In this document: in pieces, positions 36,144 through 44,608 of the stretch
How positions within the stretch are numbered: position 1 is the first letter of the stretch
Layout: each line of letters opens with the position of its first letter
Assembly (NCBI GenBank): GCA_032229885.1
Contig: JAVYAJ010000385.1
Location: 1-56,038, forward strand
Length of the DNA stretch: 56,038 nucleotides
Direction of reading: 5' to 3'
DNA from: Anammoximicrobium sp032229885
GTDB lineage: Bacteria > Planctomycetota > Planctomycetia > Pirellulales > Pirellulaceae
Position numbers and translations under genes: made by a program
Notes under the pieces: generated by a model
The model's input: only the letters and a program-made list of their open reading frames with translations
The model's database searches: none
What the model was told of the DNA's origin: nothing

Positions 36144-37131
36144 GCTCGCCTCGCGGTACGTAGCCCAGCTCGCGCACCACCGCCTGCCCGTCGGCCGACA
36201 CAATCCATTCGACGAAATCCCGCAAGGGGCCGACCGGTTCGCCTGCTGTGTAGATCAACAAGGGACGCGTGATCGGATGGGAATCGTCGCCGCCGCGCGT
36301 CGATGTGGGCGTCACGCCGGCGCCCGTCGAGGTAGGCGTGGGGCCGGCGCGCATCGACGTGGGCGTGGCCCGCGGGGTCCCGGAGGACGCGACGACCCGG
36401 ACTGTCTTGACCTCCGATGTCGCATAGCCCATCCCGCTGTAACCGATGGCGTTCGGGGTTCGCGAGACCAAGGTCACGACGGCCTTCGAGCCGCTCTGAT
36501 CCACGGACCCCAGCTTGAAATCGTGCCCTCGCCCCAGTACGGTTTCCCGAAAATACGCGTACGTCCCGCAGCCGGCCTGACGGCCGATGCGGATGATCGC
36601 GTCCTGGCCGTCGCGCCAATGCCCGTTGTCCAGTTGAGACCATTGGGTGAGGCGGCCGTCCCAATCGTAAATCGCGGCGAGCTGATCCAGCGTGAGCGTC
36701 TCGATCGGGTTCGAGGGATGGACGAAAACCGCCAGCGCGTCGTAGCCCACGACGAGCTCGACAGGCCGGACGCCCCGCGCCGCCTGGACCCGCGCCGCCT
36801 CGTCGTCGTTGATCCGGCGGCTGCTGTTGGCCAAGTCACAGTTGCCATCGATCAGGCTGGCGATCCCGACGCCCGAGCCGCCGCCTAGAACCTGGACGCT
36901 GACCTGGCGGTGCTCTGCGTTGTAGATCTCGGCCCAAGCCTGGGCGAGATTGACCATCGTGTCCGAGCCTTCGACGCGGATCACGGCGTGTTCGCGCGTC
37001 GTCGAAACGGCCGGGCCGTGCCGCGCGGCCCCAAACGTCGCCAGCCCACCGACAACCGGGACCAGCAAGCCCAGCGCGCATGCCTTCCAATGCGCCAATA
37101 CAACTCCCGCCGCCTTGCCGCAAACCACCAT
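36136..37131 (-). CDS. pstS: Phosphate-binding protein PstS with repeat insertion
   Basis: Periplasmic or lipid-side phosphate-binding protein, about 331 residues. Signal-like N-terminus (ALGLLVPVVGGLATFGAA), then the phosphate-binding segments VEGSDTMVNLAQAWAE, GGGSGVGIASLIDG and DLANSSRRI, and later SGSKAVVTLVSRTPNAIGY. Between KTVRVV and the conserved ITRPLLIYT lies a Thr/Pro-rich insert of three 9-residue repeats (TPTS core). First gene of the pst operon. GTG at 37140 is an alternative start. Confidence 0.92.
   Translation of the reverse strand: MVVCGKAAGVVLAHWKACALGLLVPVVGGLATFGAARHGPAVSTTREHAVIRVEGSDTMVNLAQAWAEIYNAEHRQVSVQVLGGGSGVGIASLIDGNCDLANSSRRINDDEAARVQAARGVRPVELVVGYDALAVFVHPSNPIETLTLDQLAAIYDWDGRLTQWSQLDNGHWRDGQDAIIRIGRQAGCGTYAYFRETVLGRGHDFKLGSVDQSGSKAVVTLVSRTPNAIGYSGMGYATSEVKTVRVVASSGTPRATPTSMRAGPTPTSTGAGVTPTSTRGGDDSHPITRPLLIYTAGEPVGPLRDFVEWIVSADGQAVVRELGYVPRGEHE
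36294..36374 (-). repeat. 27-bp imperfect tandem repeat in pstS
   Basis: Three units (36294-36320, 36321-36347, 36348-36374) differ at a few bases and encode ATPTSMRAG, PTPTSTGAG and VTPTSTRGG. The frame is kept, so the insert expands a loop rather than disrupting the gene. Confidence 0.8.
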
Positions 37132-37196
37132 GCTACTCACACTGCGATCTCGCTGTCACGAGAACTCTGATCTATCCCACTGTCTTCTATCGCTCA

Positions 37197-37225
37197 TTCT
37201 GTGAAAGTCGATGTCCGGTTGTCAA
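37197..37225 (-). promoter_or_regulatory. Candidate pst promoter
   Basis: On the minus strand a perfect -35 TTGACA (37225-37220) is followed after 17 bases by ACAGAA (37202-37197), a poor -10. A weak -10 would suit an activated promoter such as one driven by PhoB, but no convincing Pho box was found. Confidence 0.3.
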
Positions 37226-37371
37226 CCGGTCGAGCCCGCGGCGGCCGGCCGAGACTGGCCAAAAACCGACTCGCGGGCGACCGCCCAACCGCGGCTGGCG
37301 TTCGGCGCCCCGAGGCGCGACGCGGATGGCGGGTGTCGAGCGTTGACCGCACGGCGCACGTAGACACGGGT

Positions 37372-37587
37372 ATGGACTATTCTCACACCATTACTGTTGA
37401 GCCAGGCAAATACAGTGGCCAACCCTGGCTCCGCGGGATGCGCATCACGGTCCGGGATGCGCTGGAATACCTCGCCGGTGGGATGACCGTCGATGCGTTG
37501 CTCGCGGACTTTCCCGAGTTGACTTGTGACGACATCCGCGCCTGCTGGGCGTACGTCGCTACCCAATTGCCAAGACCAGCCGCGTGA
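37372..37587 (+). CDS. DUF433-domain antitoxin-like protein
   Basis: A 71-residue DUF433 protein: PGKYSGQPWLRGMRITVRDAL, then EYLAGGMTVDALLADFPELT and DDIRACWAYVA, a compact helix-turn-helix-like fold. DUF433 proteins commonly precede DUF5615 PIN-like toxins and are annotated as VapB-type antitoxins. The longer frame to 37201 is arginine-rich and unsupported. A four-base GTGA overlap links it to a truncated toxin frame. It lies just beyond the pst operon in opposite orientation. Confidence 0.8.
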   Translation: MDYSHTITVEPGKYSGQPWLRGMRITVRDALEYLAGGMTVDALLADFPELTCDDIRACWAYVATQLPRPAA

Positions 37588-37685
37588 GCCTATCGTTCGA
37601 CCAGAACCTGTCCCGCTGCTTGCCAACGTTGTTGGCGACCGAAGCAGCATGTCTCACGGAGCCACAGAGCCACGGTGATCCATAA
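37584..37685 (+). pseudogene. Truncated DUF5615-type toxin
   Basis: GTG overlapping the DUF433 stop opens a frame SLSFDQNLSRCLPTLLA, which matches the start of DUF5615 PIN-like proteins (usual pattern LFDxNLS followed by Arg-Leu). After about 18 residues the match ends and the frame stops at 33 residues, against about 110 for the family. The catalytic region is lost. Confidence 0.55.
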
Positions 37686-38139
37686 GAAAGAGATCGGCAA
37701 GATAATCGGGGTGATCGCCGGGCCGAGGTCCATCGAAACCATCCGGCCGGCGAATGACAACCAAGTCCTGCCTTGCCTCCCCCACCGACGGAAAGAGCAC
37801 TCGCGCGTTTGGCGGGGTTCGCGAGGCTTTAATGAAGAACGGTACGACGCAACTCGTGCAAGACAATGGGTGAATCTCGCTCCGCGACTCTGCGCCTTCA
37901 TGAGAACCGAAGGCAGCGCGGGCAATCGCGTCCGGCGGAACCAATGCCCCGGGCGATTCCGGCCGACACATGGCCTACGAATCTGTCCAAATATCAACGT
38001 GGCACGGACTGCGAGGTTCACGGCCTGTGATCGTTCGTTGGTTGTCTTGCGGGTTACGCTGTCTGCGCCTATTTTCAGCGTTGGCGCAAATGACGTAAAG
38101 AACGCTGATCGATCAGACTGATCGACTTGGGCGAATCCG
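37686..38139. other. Degenerate region after the toxin remnant
   Basis: No intact gene is supported. CACGGAGCCACAGAGCCACGG (bases 37656-37676 area) resembles sequence often seen at the 5' edge of GxxExxY-protein genes, and the frame reading EALMKNGTTQLV near 37823 resembles the end of that family (NVxLMKxGIxR). This suggests decayed remains, but the evidence is weak. Confidence 0.3.
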
Positions 38140-39012
38140 TCACGACGAGTCGCCGACAAATCGGGGGAGCACCAGTCGCGGAATCACCTGGGACTCGAAG
38201 CCCCGTTGCAACAGCGTGGTGACGGCTTGTTTGCCGCGGAATCCGAAATCGAGTGTCCAGTCGTTGACATACATCCCCACAAAGCGGTCGGCGTCGCCCC
38301 GGTCCAGGCCACGCCCGAAGCCGATCGCATAGTCCAGGGCCTCGTCGCGGTGATCCAGGGCGTAACGGATGCTGGCGTGCAGCAGACGTTGGACCTCGCC
38401 AATGATCGGTTGACCCAAGTCCTTTCGAACCGCATTGGCCCCCAACGGCAGCGGCAGATCCGTCTGCGCGTGCCACCAGACGCCGAGATCGACGATCAGG
38501 TGCAGCCCGCTGGCTGCATAGGTCAACTGGCCTTCGTGGATGATCAGGCCCGCGTCGATCTGGCGACCTTGATATTCACCCGCCAAAGTGGCCTCGACGA
38601 TCTGGTCGAACGGCACAACCACATAGGGAAAATCCGCCTCCAGACACAGACGCAGCGCCAGATACGCGGTGGTCAACGTACCCGGCACCGCGATCGTTCG
38701 GCCGCGAAAGCTGGCGAGCGGCGCCGGTTCGCGGGCCACGAGCATCGGGCCGTAGCGGTCGCCCACGCTCGCACCGCTGGTGCACAGCACGTACTTGTGA
38801 TCCAGGTAGGCGTAGGCGTGCAAGCTGATTGCGGTCAACTCTAAGTCGCCGTCAAACGCGCGTCGGTTGAGCGTCTCGATATCGACCAGTTCGTGCTCGA
38901 ACCGCAGATCGCCCGTATCCAGTTTGTCCTTGGCCAGCGCGTAGAACATGAAAGCATCGTCCGAATCCGGACTGTGGCCAACTCGAATTACCCTCTTGGA
39001 CGTCGAATCCAT
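38140..39012 (-). CDS. mqnD: 1,4-dihydroxy-6-naphthoate synthase-like protein (futalosine menaquinone pathway)
   Basis: A 290-residue periplasmic-binding-like-fold enzyme. The N-terminal GHSPDSDDAFMFYAL is the MqnD signature, and GLIIHEGQLTY contains the conserved catalytic histidine. MqnD cleaves cyclic dehypoxanthinyl futalosine to 1,4-dihydroxy-6-naphthoate in the alternative menaquinone route known in many Planctomycetota. Other mqn genes are not in the window. The gene stands alone on the minus strand; the start at 39012 agrees with the family N-terminus. Confidence 0.85.
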   Translation of the reverse strand: MDSTSKRVIRVGHSPDSDDAFMFYALAKDKLDTGDLRFEHELVDIETLNRRAFDGDLELTAISLHAYAYLDHKYVLCTSGASVGDRYGPMLVAREPAPLASFRGRTIAVPGTLTTAYLALRLCLEADFPYVVVPFDQIVEATLAGEYQGRQIDAGLIIHEGQLTYAASGLHLIVDLGVWWHAQTDLPLPLGANAVRKDLGQPIIGEVQRLLHASIRYALDHRDEALDYAIGFGRGLDRGDADRFVGMYVNDWTLDFGFRGKQAVTTLLQRGFESQVIPRLVLPRFVGDSS

Positions 39013-39242
39013 GCTGCCAATTCCTCTCTTGCTCGGGATGCCGAGTCGGTCTGAAACCGGTTTGTGGGCTGCGCGTCAACCGTGCCGACGCAGGCAGGGA
39101 CGCGGGGGCGACGAACCTGCGGCTCGCGACAGAACCTGGTAGGTTGGACTTCGATCCGCCTCGGCCGCACAAGACTTGATATTCGTGCGGACATTTTCGC
39201 CTGCGCACCGTATAGATAAGCGTAAAACGGCACGGAGTTCAA

Positions 39243-40202
39243 CTACGGGACGATATAGACGCTCGGATCGTCGATGATCCAACCCGTCGACCATGTGCGG
39301 CCATCGTCGGCATTGCAGATATTGAAGAAGAAGGTCTTCAGCGCCTCGGCCCGGTAACCGTACGGCCACAGCGACGCGAGATGATCATCGGGCGTCAGGT
39401 CGGCGACGCCGGGGCGCGCATAGTAGTGAACCATTCCGTCCGGGGTGAGAGACATGCCCAGCGTCCACCATCCCGTCGTCGTAATCTGCTGGGACCGAAG
39501 GTCGTAGCCGTTCTCGTTGGCCCGCAGCCGCAGGCACGCATAACAGTCGTTGCTGTCGCGCGTCTTACTCTGAAACTCGATAAACATGCCGGGCCAGCAT
39601 GTCTCGACCTCGGTTCGCATCTGCGAGAATTGCGCACCAGGCGGCGGCCGGGTCGCTCGGGTTTCCACGGCCGTGCGAAAGCCGAAGTGCGGCCCCGTCC
39701 GCGGTTCCCACTGGGTGATCGGCGGCAAAAACACGCGCACGACGACACTTGGCGACCGCGCGGCCGAAATCGAACCCTGCAAGCGATAGTTGACATCAGC
39801 GATCAGATCGTCTTGACCCAGCAGGTGGCGAGCTTGCCCGGGAACGCCTGTCCAGAGCGATTGCAGCAGGAGGGCGCCTCGACTGCCAGGCAGGCCGCCC
39901 GCCGGGGTCGGCACGCGCCGGACCAAGTCCGGCTGCCCCCGCAGCATTCCTTCATACCACCGCCCATTGCGCGACTCGCCGATGGGAAACCGATCCTGGC
40001 CATCGATCTCACGCGTGCTCTTGGGCAGATTGTAAACGTATTCCCAGCTTTCGTCCTCGAAATCATCGCCGACCTGCTCGAGCTTGCGACCCGTTCCAGG
40101 AACCAACGGCTCGCTATGCACGGTGGTCACGGTCAGCGCGATGCACAACGCCATCGCAGCCGATGCGAGGATCTTCGACAACCGTTCTCGACAGATGCGC
40201 AT
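39243..40202 (-). CDS. Secreted protein of unknown function
   Basis: A 319-residue exported protein: signal peptide (ILASAAMALCIALTVTTVHS), then a region with FEDESWEYVYNLPKSTRE and many Trp/Tyr/Phe residues suggestive of a beta-sandwich, resembling the DUF1080-like carbohydrate-binding folds but without a clear match. GAGGCGGAG before the ATG at 40202 decides the start over 40274. Two cysteines close together (NDCYACLR) may form a disulfide. No operon partner. Function not recognised. Confidence 0.65.
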   Translation of the reverse strand: MRICRERLSKILASAAMALCIALTVTTVHSEPLVPGTGRKLEQVGDDFEDESWEYVYNLPKSTREIDGQDRFPIGESRNGRWYEGMLRGQPDLVRRVPTPAGGLPGSRGALLLQSLWTGVPGQARHLLGQDDLIADVNYRLQGSISAARSPSVVVRVFLPPITQWEPRTGPHFGFRTAVETRATRPPPGAQFSQMRTEVETCWPGMFIEFQSKTRDSNDCYACLRLRANENGYDLRSQQITTTGWWTLGMSLTPDGMVHYYARPGVADLTPDDHLASLWPYGYRAEALKTFFFNICNADDGRTWSTGWIIDDPSVYIVP

Positions 40203-40416
40203 CTCCGCCTCGCGCAATGTGCCCCGCCGCCTGCAAAACGTCGTTCGAGCAACCGTGAAATAACGCTCACGCAAAGAACCGGAAGCATGACTCTTGACGG
40301 CTTTGGGCCACGGTACCTAGCGGCTTTCATCAACGGGGAATTGTCTTGGATCAAACTCTAACGCGGGATCTCACCCGCAACCCAAGAATCTGTTTGGCCG
40401 CAGGCCTCCGCTCACC

Positions 40417-40569
40417 GTAGCCTGGGGCAACGCTCCAGGGCTGACGCCTCGCGCGCGCGTTTTTTGGCCGAAGGCCATATTCATCCGGGCCGCGGTGACA
40501 CGTTGATGTTGGCCTTCGGCCAACACGGTTGCGAGCATCTCTGACTCCTGGGGCGTTGCCCCAGGCTAC
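40417..40569. repeat. Composite inverted-repeat element with nested hairpins
   Basis: Arms at 40417-40439 and 40547-40569 are inverted copies with 22 of 23 bases matching. Each arm is itself a hairpin (CCTGGGG ... CCCCAGG). Between them are copies of TTGGCCGAAGGCCA / TTGGCCTTCGGCCAA, also hairpins, and a third GGCCTTCGGTCAACA copy follows at 40579. I recall similar sequence dispersed in planctomycete genomes. No coding sequence is implied. Confidence 0.75.
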
Positions 40570-40610
40570 GTTGGTGATGGCCTTCGGTCAACACGCTTCC
40601 TGTGAAGACT

Positions 40611-40886
40611 CTAAGCCGCCTTTCGCTGTTCAGTCGCCGCCACTTGCACGGCGTCTTCGATCGACATGACTCGAACCACCGTGCCATCGGCTGCCCGAAT
40701 CTTGATTTGATCTTCCTCGACAAACCAAATGGCCTGCAATCCATCCACGGAAAATCGTCGTCCGCAGTACAACTCGTCGCGCACCAAGAGATGCTCGTTC
40801 AACTGCAGGCCTTCGGCAGCCCCCAATTGAACAAAAATGCTGCGTACGGCGCAGCGCACGGCTTCCAAAGCGTCGATATGTCGCAT
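40611..40886 (-). CDS. Conserved-looking small hypothetical protein
   Basis: A 91-residue soluble protein with a balanced, non-shadow composition (MRHIDALEAVRCAVRSIFVQ at the start, then LLVRDELYCGRRF and IWFVEEDQIKIRAADG). It resembles small hypothetical proteins I recall in Pirellulales, but I cannot name a family. The pattern suggests a helix followed by a five-strand sheet. It sits directly after the composite repeat. Function unknown. Confidence 0.55.
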   Translation of the reverse strand: MRHIDALEAVRCAVRSIFVQLGAAEGLQLNEHLLVRDELYCGRRFSVDGLQAIWFVEEDQIKIRAADGTVVRVMSIEDAVQVAATEQRKAA

Positions 40887-41396
40887 GAGTGCGATCCGCG
40901 GGGGATGGATTTCGTGGTCACGCCGAACAAATCAGGATCGGCGAACTGAGGCCGGCAAGCTGAGGCCGGGCGCGTGCGCCGAACTTCGATTTGACCAACG
41001 CGACAGGCCGGAGAAAATTTGCGGCGGGACGCCGCGCCAGTGATGGCTTCTCGTATCAGCATCGTCCGGAATAAATCCAATCATGCGGGCAATCCGACAA
41101 GACGGTACAAATTACCGTGTCTTCCCAGGCGTCGCCGAAAAAGTCGCTGTGATCCGAAAATTCTGCGCACTCCATCAGATTCCGTTAATCGTTCTATTCG
41201 AGATATCCGAAATAAACTCTGCGGACGTTCCCATCACGGATGGACGCTGGCCGCAAGTCAAGACTGCCCGCCGCGGGACACGCAGGCCGTGTTCGCGCGC
41301 ATCGAACGGTTCCCTGGGCGCACGTCTTGAACGGACAACACGGCGGGCGAATCGGACACACCCATCGGTCGTCCAGGCACAGATCAGGTGAGCAGG
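40887..41396. other. Intergenic region upstream of the BBP7 gene
   Basis: About 510 bp, relatively AT-rich between 41060 and 41220. It contains the inverted repeat ACGGTA-CAAAT-TACCGT (41102-41118). AGGTGA before the ATG at 41397 is the ribosome site. Open frames here are not convincing. Confidence 0.45.
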
Positions 41397-42737
41397 ATGC
41401 GAAAAAACATGCTGGTAGGCTACAGGATCACTCTGGGCGCGTTGGTGTGCTTTGCCATCGGAACCGCCGCGGACCGGAGCGTCGTCGCAGCGCAGGCGCC
41501 GGTTGCCCGCGGCGGACGCGCCGTTGCGCGTCCCGTCAGCGCCGTGCGAACAACCGCCCGGCCGGTTGCGACGCCGTACGTCCGACAACCGGTCGAAGAA
41601 GCCATCGCGTTTGACGACGTCGAGTATGTCGATGGGGATTGGGGTTATGATCCATGTTGCAGCCCGGATCCCTGCGGTTTCGAGGGCTGCAATCTGTTTG
41701 GCGGCGGATTCTGGCTCGACTTGGACTTCCTCCTCTGGTGGCGCGACGGTCGGGACTTTCCGGCCTTGCTGACAACACAGCCGAACAACGGCGTATTGCC
41801 CGCCGCGACGGTCCTGTTCGGCGGCTCGGAGGACGAGCCCGCGCGGCCCGGCGGGCGGCTCGAGTTTGGTCTATGGCTCGATCCGTGCCAGCGGACGGCA
41901 GTTGGAGTACGGTATCTGGCGGTCGGCGACGCAGTGCTGACGGCCAACTATGACAACAACGACGTGAACTTCCTGGCACGGCCCTTCCTGGACGTGTCGA
42001 CCAATCCACCGACGCCCACCGCGTTTCCCGTGATCAATGCCTTTGCCACCGCGCCGACCACCGGTCGACTCGATCTGCGCTCAGAATCAAAACTCCAGGC
42101 AGGCGACGTGTTCTTCCTGTGGACATTGCGCCGTTCGCCCTTTGCCAGCTTTGGTTTTCTGGCCGGGTATCAGGCTGCGCGAATCGACGAGAATCTGTTG
42201 ATCGAGTCGTTGACGCACACCGGGGGCACGAACCAATCCATCGCGGTCAGCGATCTGTTCGACGCTCAGAACGAGTTTCACGGCGGGATGTTCGGGCTGC
42301 GCGGCGATTATCGGTACGGGCAGTTCGGCCTCGAACTGGCGGCGCGTTGCGGCTTTGGCAACATGCGGCAGAACATTCTGATCGCCGGATCGACAGTCTC
42401 TACCGATGCCAACGGCGGGACAACGACGCGCGATTCGGGACTGCTCGCCCAGGCCTCGACCAACGGCGGGTTGCACGAGCAGGACAAGTTTTCGTTCATG
42501 AACGAGTCCGGCGTTCGCCTGGCCTTTTACCCGACGGAACAGCTCAAATTGTCGGTCGGCTATTCCTTGATGTACTGGAGCAGTGTCGTTCGCCCCGGCC
42601 CTCAGATCGACACGGCCATCGATGGCCGCCTGTTGACGGCGCTTCCGCCAGCCGACGCGACGCGACCGGCTTTCGGCTTCAATCCGACGAGCTACCTGGT
42701 GCAAGGCCTGACGTTCGGCGCCGAACTCCGATTCTAG
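41397..42737 (+). CDS. BBP7-family outer-membrane beta-barrel protein
   Basis: A 446-residue exported protein with signal peptide (ITLGALVCFAIGTAA), an Ala/Arg/Pro linker, a cysteine-rich patch (PCCSPDPCGFEGC) and a barrel opening with FWLDLDFLLWWRDG, LLTTQP, then VLFGGSEDE and LEFGLWLDP. This arrangement is the BBP7 (planctomycete beta-barrel) pattern. The last residues FGAELRF end in Phe, as barrel proteins do. Function unproven; presumed surface or porin role. GTG at 41388 is in frame but ATG 41397 fits the ribosome site. Confidence 0.9.
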   Translation: MRKNMLVGYRITLGALVCFAIGTAADRSVVAAQAPVARGGRAVARPVSAVRTTARPVATPYVRQPVEEAIAFDDVEYVDGDWGYDPCCSPDPCGFEGCNLFGGGFWLDLDFLLWWRDGRDFPALLTTQPNNGVLPAATVLFGGSEDEPARPGGRLEFGLWLDPCQRTAVGVRYLAVGDAVLTANYDNNDVNFLARPFLDVSTNPPTPTAFPVINAFATAPTTGRLDLRSESKLQAGDVFFLWTLRRSPFASFGFLAGYQAARIDENLLIESLTHTGGTNQSIAVSDLFDAQNEFHGGMFGLRGDYRYGQFGLELAARCGFGNMRQNILIAGSTVSTDANGGTTTRDSGLLAQASTNGGLHEQDKFSFMNESGVRLAFYPTEQLKLSVGYSLMYWSSVVRPGPQIDTAIDGRLLTALPPADATRPAFGFNPTSYLVQGLTFGAELRF

Positions 42738-42836
42738 GGAAACCGGCGCGGCGGCTCGAGCGGCTGGCCCACAAAGCCGGCGAGCTGCCGACAGCCGCGC
42801 GTCGCGCGTCCGCCGCGGCTCGCAACCAGCCCGGTT

Positions 42837-43796
42837 TCAGGCGCCGCCTGCGCGTCCCGTCGCATACTTGCCGCTGCGGGCCAAGACCGCGCAGGCGATC
42901 AAGAACGCCGGGCCGCCGGCGGCCAGCAGCGCCACCGAGAAGGGATCCGCGGCCATTTCGAGGTGGCTCGCGTCCTGCAACGTGGCACTGCCGATGGCGA
43001 CGACGTTGTTGACGACGTGGCACAGGATCGCCGGCCAGATCGATTCCGCGCGCCAGGCGATGACGCCAAGCCAGATGCCCAGCGGCAAGACGCCGAACGC
43101 ATGCATCGGGTCCATGTGCGCCGCCGAAAACATCAGCGCGCTGACGCCGATGGCCACCGCGGGCGGCCAGCGCCCGAGCAGGCGGCGTTGCAGATAGCCG
43201 CGAAACAGCAGCTCTTCCACAAAGCCGGGAACGATGGCCACGATGACGATCAGTCCCGGCAGAAAGAGCTGGCTGTGCGTTCGCAACATCGTCTCGACGA
43301 GCTCGAGTTGTTCGCTCGTTTCGCCGGCCAGCGACGACACGAGATACGAACCCAGCAGGCCGATGATCGGCGTGCCGAGCATGAACACCAACCAGCTCGA
43401 GCCCGGCAGCTTGCCGCGTCCCAGTCCAAGCCGCGCAGCTCCCGGCAGCGGCGACAGGCTTGCGGCGCCCACGGCCACGCCCAGGAACACCAACTGGCCG
43501 GGAATGACGATCGCGAGCAGGCCGAGGGGTGTCTGGACGAAACGCTCGAGCCAAGCCTCCGCATCGGGGGGGGCCCCGCGCACGGAATGCCCGTCGGAAA
43601 CGAGCAGCAGTCCGCCCAAGACCACCCCGCCGACCACCGTCGCCAGGACCATCGCCAAAATCCCGACGATCGACGCCGTCCAGGCCGATGGTTTGGTGAC
43701 CGTTGGCATCACGAGTTCCGCGAGCACGATCTGGTCGTCGCTCGCGTCCGAGCTATCCGCCGAATCCAGTGGATCGCGCGTCGGGTTCGTCGTCAT
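42837..43796 (-). CDS. CPBP-family intramembrane metalloprotease
   Basis: A 319-residue polytopic membrane protein with about eight TM helices. The CPBP (Abi/CaaX-protease-like) motifs are clear: Glu194-Glu195 in VEELLFRGYL with Arg199, His227 in FSAAHMDP, and His260 with Asn264 in CHVVNN. Members process prenylated proteins, bacteriocins or other membrane substrates. It overlaps rsmE by four bases (ATGA), so it is probably co-transcribed with it. A long upstream frame is the shadow of rsmE. Confidence 0.9.
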   Translation of the reverse strand: MTTNPTRDPLDSADSSDASDDQIVLAELVMPTVTKPSAWTASIVGILAMVLATVVGGVVLGGLLLVSDGHSVRGAPPDAEAWLERFVQTPLGLLAIVIPGQLVFLGVAVGAASLSPLPGAARLGLGRGKLPGSSWLVFMLGTPIIGLLGSYLVSSLAGETSEQLELVETMLRTHSQLFLPGLIVIVAIVPGFVEELLFRGYLQRRLLGRWPPAVAIGVSALMFSAAHMDPMHAFGVLPLGIWLGVIAWRAESIWPAILCHVVNNVVAIGSATLQDASHLEMAADPFSVALLAAGGPAFLIACAVLARSGKYATGRAGGA

Positions 43797-44533
43797 TCGT
43801 CCAATCCGTTTCCCGGTGTCACTGGCGCGGCGTCGTGCAACGAGCAGAAGGCGACCAAGGCCAGGGCGGCGGTCTCGACGCGCAGGACCCGAGACCCCAG
43901 GCTGACGCGCCGCCAGCTTGCGGCCGCCGCCAGCTCGTCGTCCGTCAGCCCGCCCTCCGGTCCCACCGCCAACCAGACGCCCCCGCCGGTGGCCCGCGAG
44001 AACGCCTGGCTCAGCGGCGCCGCCTGCGGGCCGAACGCGGCGACCAGGCGCGTTGCCGTGCCGTGATCCTGGCCGCAATAGACGGCCCACGAGACGGGCG
44101 TCGCGATCTCCAAGAGGCGGTTGCGGCCGCACTGCTTCGAGGCCTCGATCACGTAGCGTCGCAGCCGGGCCACCGCCGCCACGGGCTCGGCGACACTGCG
44201 CTGCGTAACCAATGGTACGAGCCGCGTCACGCCCAGCTCGACCGCTTTCTCGACCAGCCACCGCTGGCGCTCGCCTTTGGGCAGGGCCACTCCCAACACG
44301 AGTTCGGCGCTCAGCTCGCGGCACGTAAGGTGGCGGGCGAGCACGGCCAGCTCGACCCGCGAACGGCGCACGGCCGTGATCCGCGCCGAGTACTCGGCGC
44401 CGCGTCCGTCGAACAGCGTAACCTGGTCGCCGACCTTCCCACGCAGGACCCGGACCAGGTGCTCGGCCTCGGCGCCGTCGAGCTGGGCTGCGTCGCCGCC
44501 GATCGGATGTTCGCTGAAGAATCTACGGTTCAT
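43793..44533 (-). CDS. rsmE: 16S rRNA m3U1498 methyltransferase
   Basis: A 246-residue SPOUT methyltransferase. N-terminal RRFFSEHP and AEHLVRVLRGKVGDQ form the PUA-like RNA-binding domain; KAVELGVTRLVPL, VGPEGGLTDDEL and LGSRVLRVETAAL form the knotted SAM site. It methylates U1498 of 16S rRNA. The ATG at 44533 matches the family start better than the TTG at 44560. Overlaps the CPBP gene. Confidence 0.95.
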   Translation of the reverse strand: MNRRFFSEHPIGGDAAQLDGAEAEHLVRVLRGKVGDQVTLFDGRGAEYSARITAVRRSRVELAVLARHLTCRELSAELVLGVALPKGERQRWLVEKAVELGVTRLVPLVTQRSVAEPVAAVARLRRYVIEASKQCGRNRLLEIATPVSWAVYCGQDHGTATRLVAAFGPQAAPLSQAFSRATGGGVWLAVGPEGGLTDDELAAAASWRRVSLGSRVLRVETAALALVAFCSLHDAAPVTPGNGLDE

Positions 44534-44608
44534 TTCGCGCAACCGCCCGTTTTTGTGCAAGTCCAGCGATGATTCTACCGATTAGCGCACGTGAAGAAAG
44601 GTGCTTCG

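Noticed and set aside
41083..41391. A 102-residue plus-strand frame before the BBP7 gene
   Set aside because: Its first 60 residues look somewhat protein-like, but the end is Arg/Thr-rich, no ribosome site is evident and no family is recognised. Considered leader DNA.
42837..44324. Extending the CPBP protease to a 495-residue protein
   Set aside because: The first 176 residues are the shifted reading of rsmE. The ATG at 43796, overlapping the rsmE stop, gives a normal-length CPBP protein.
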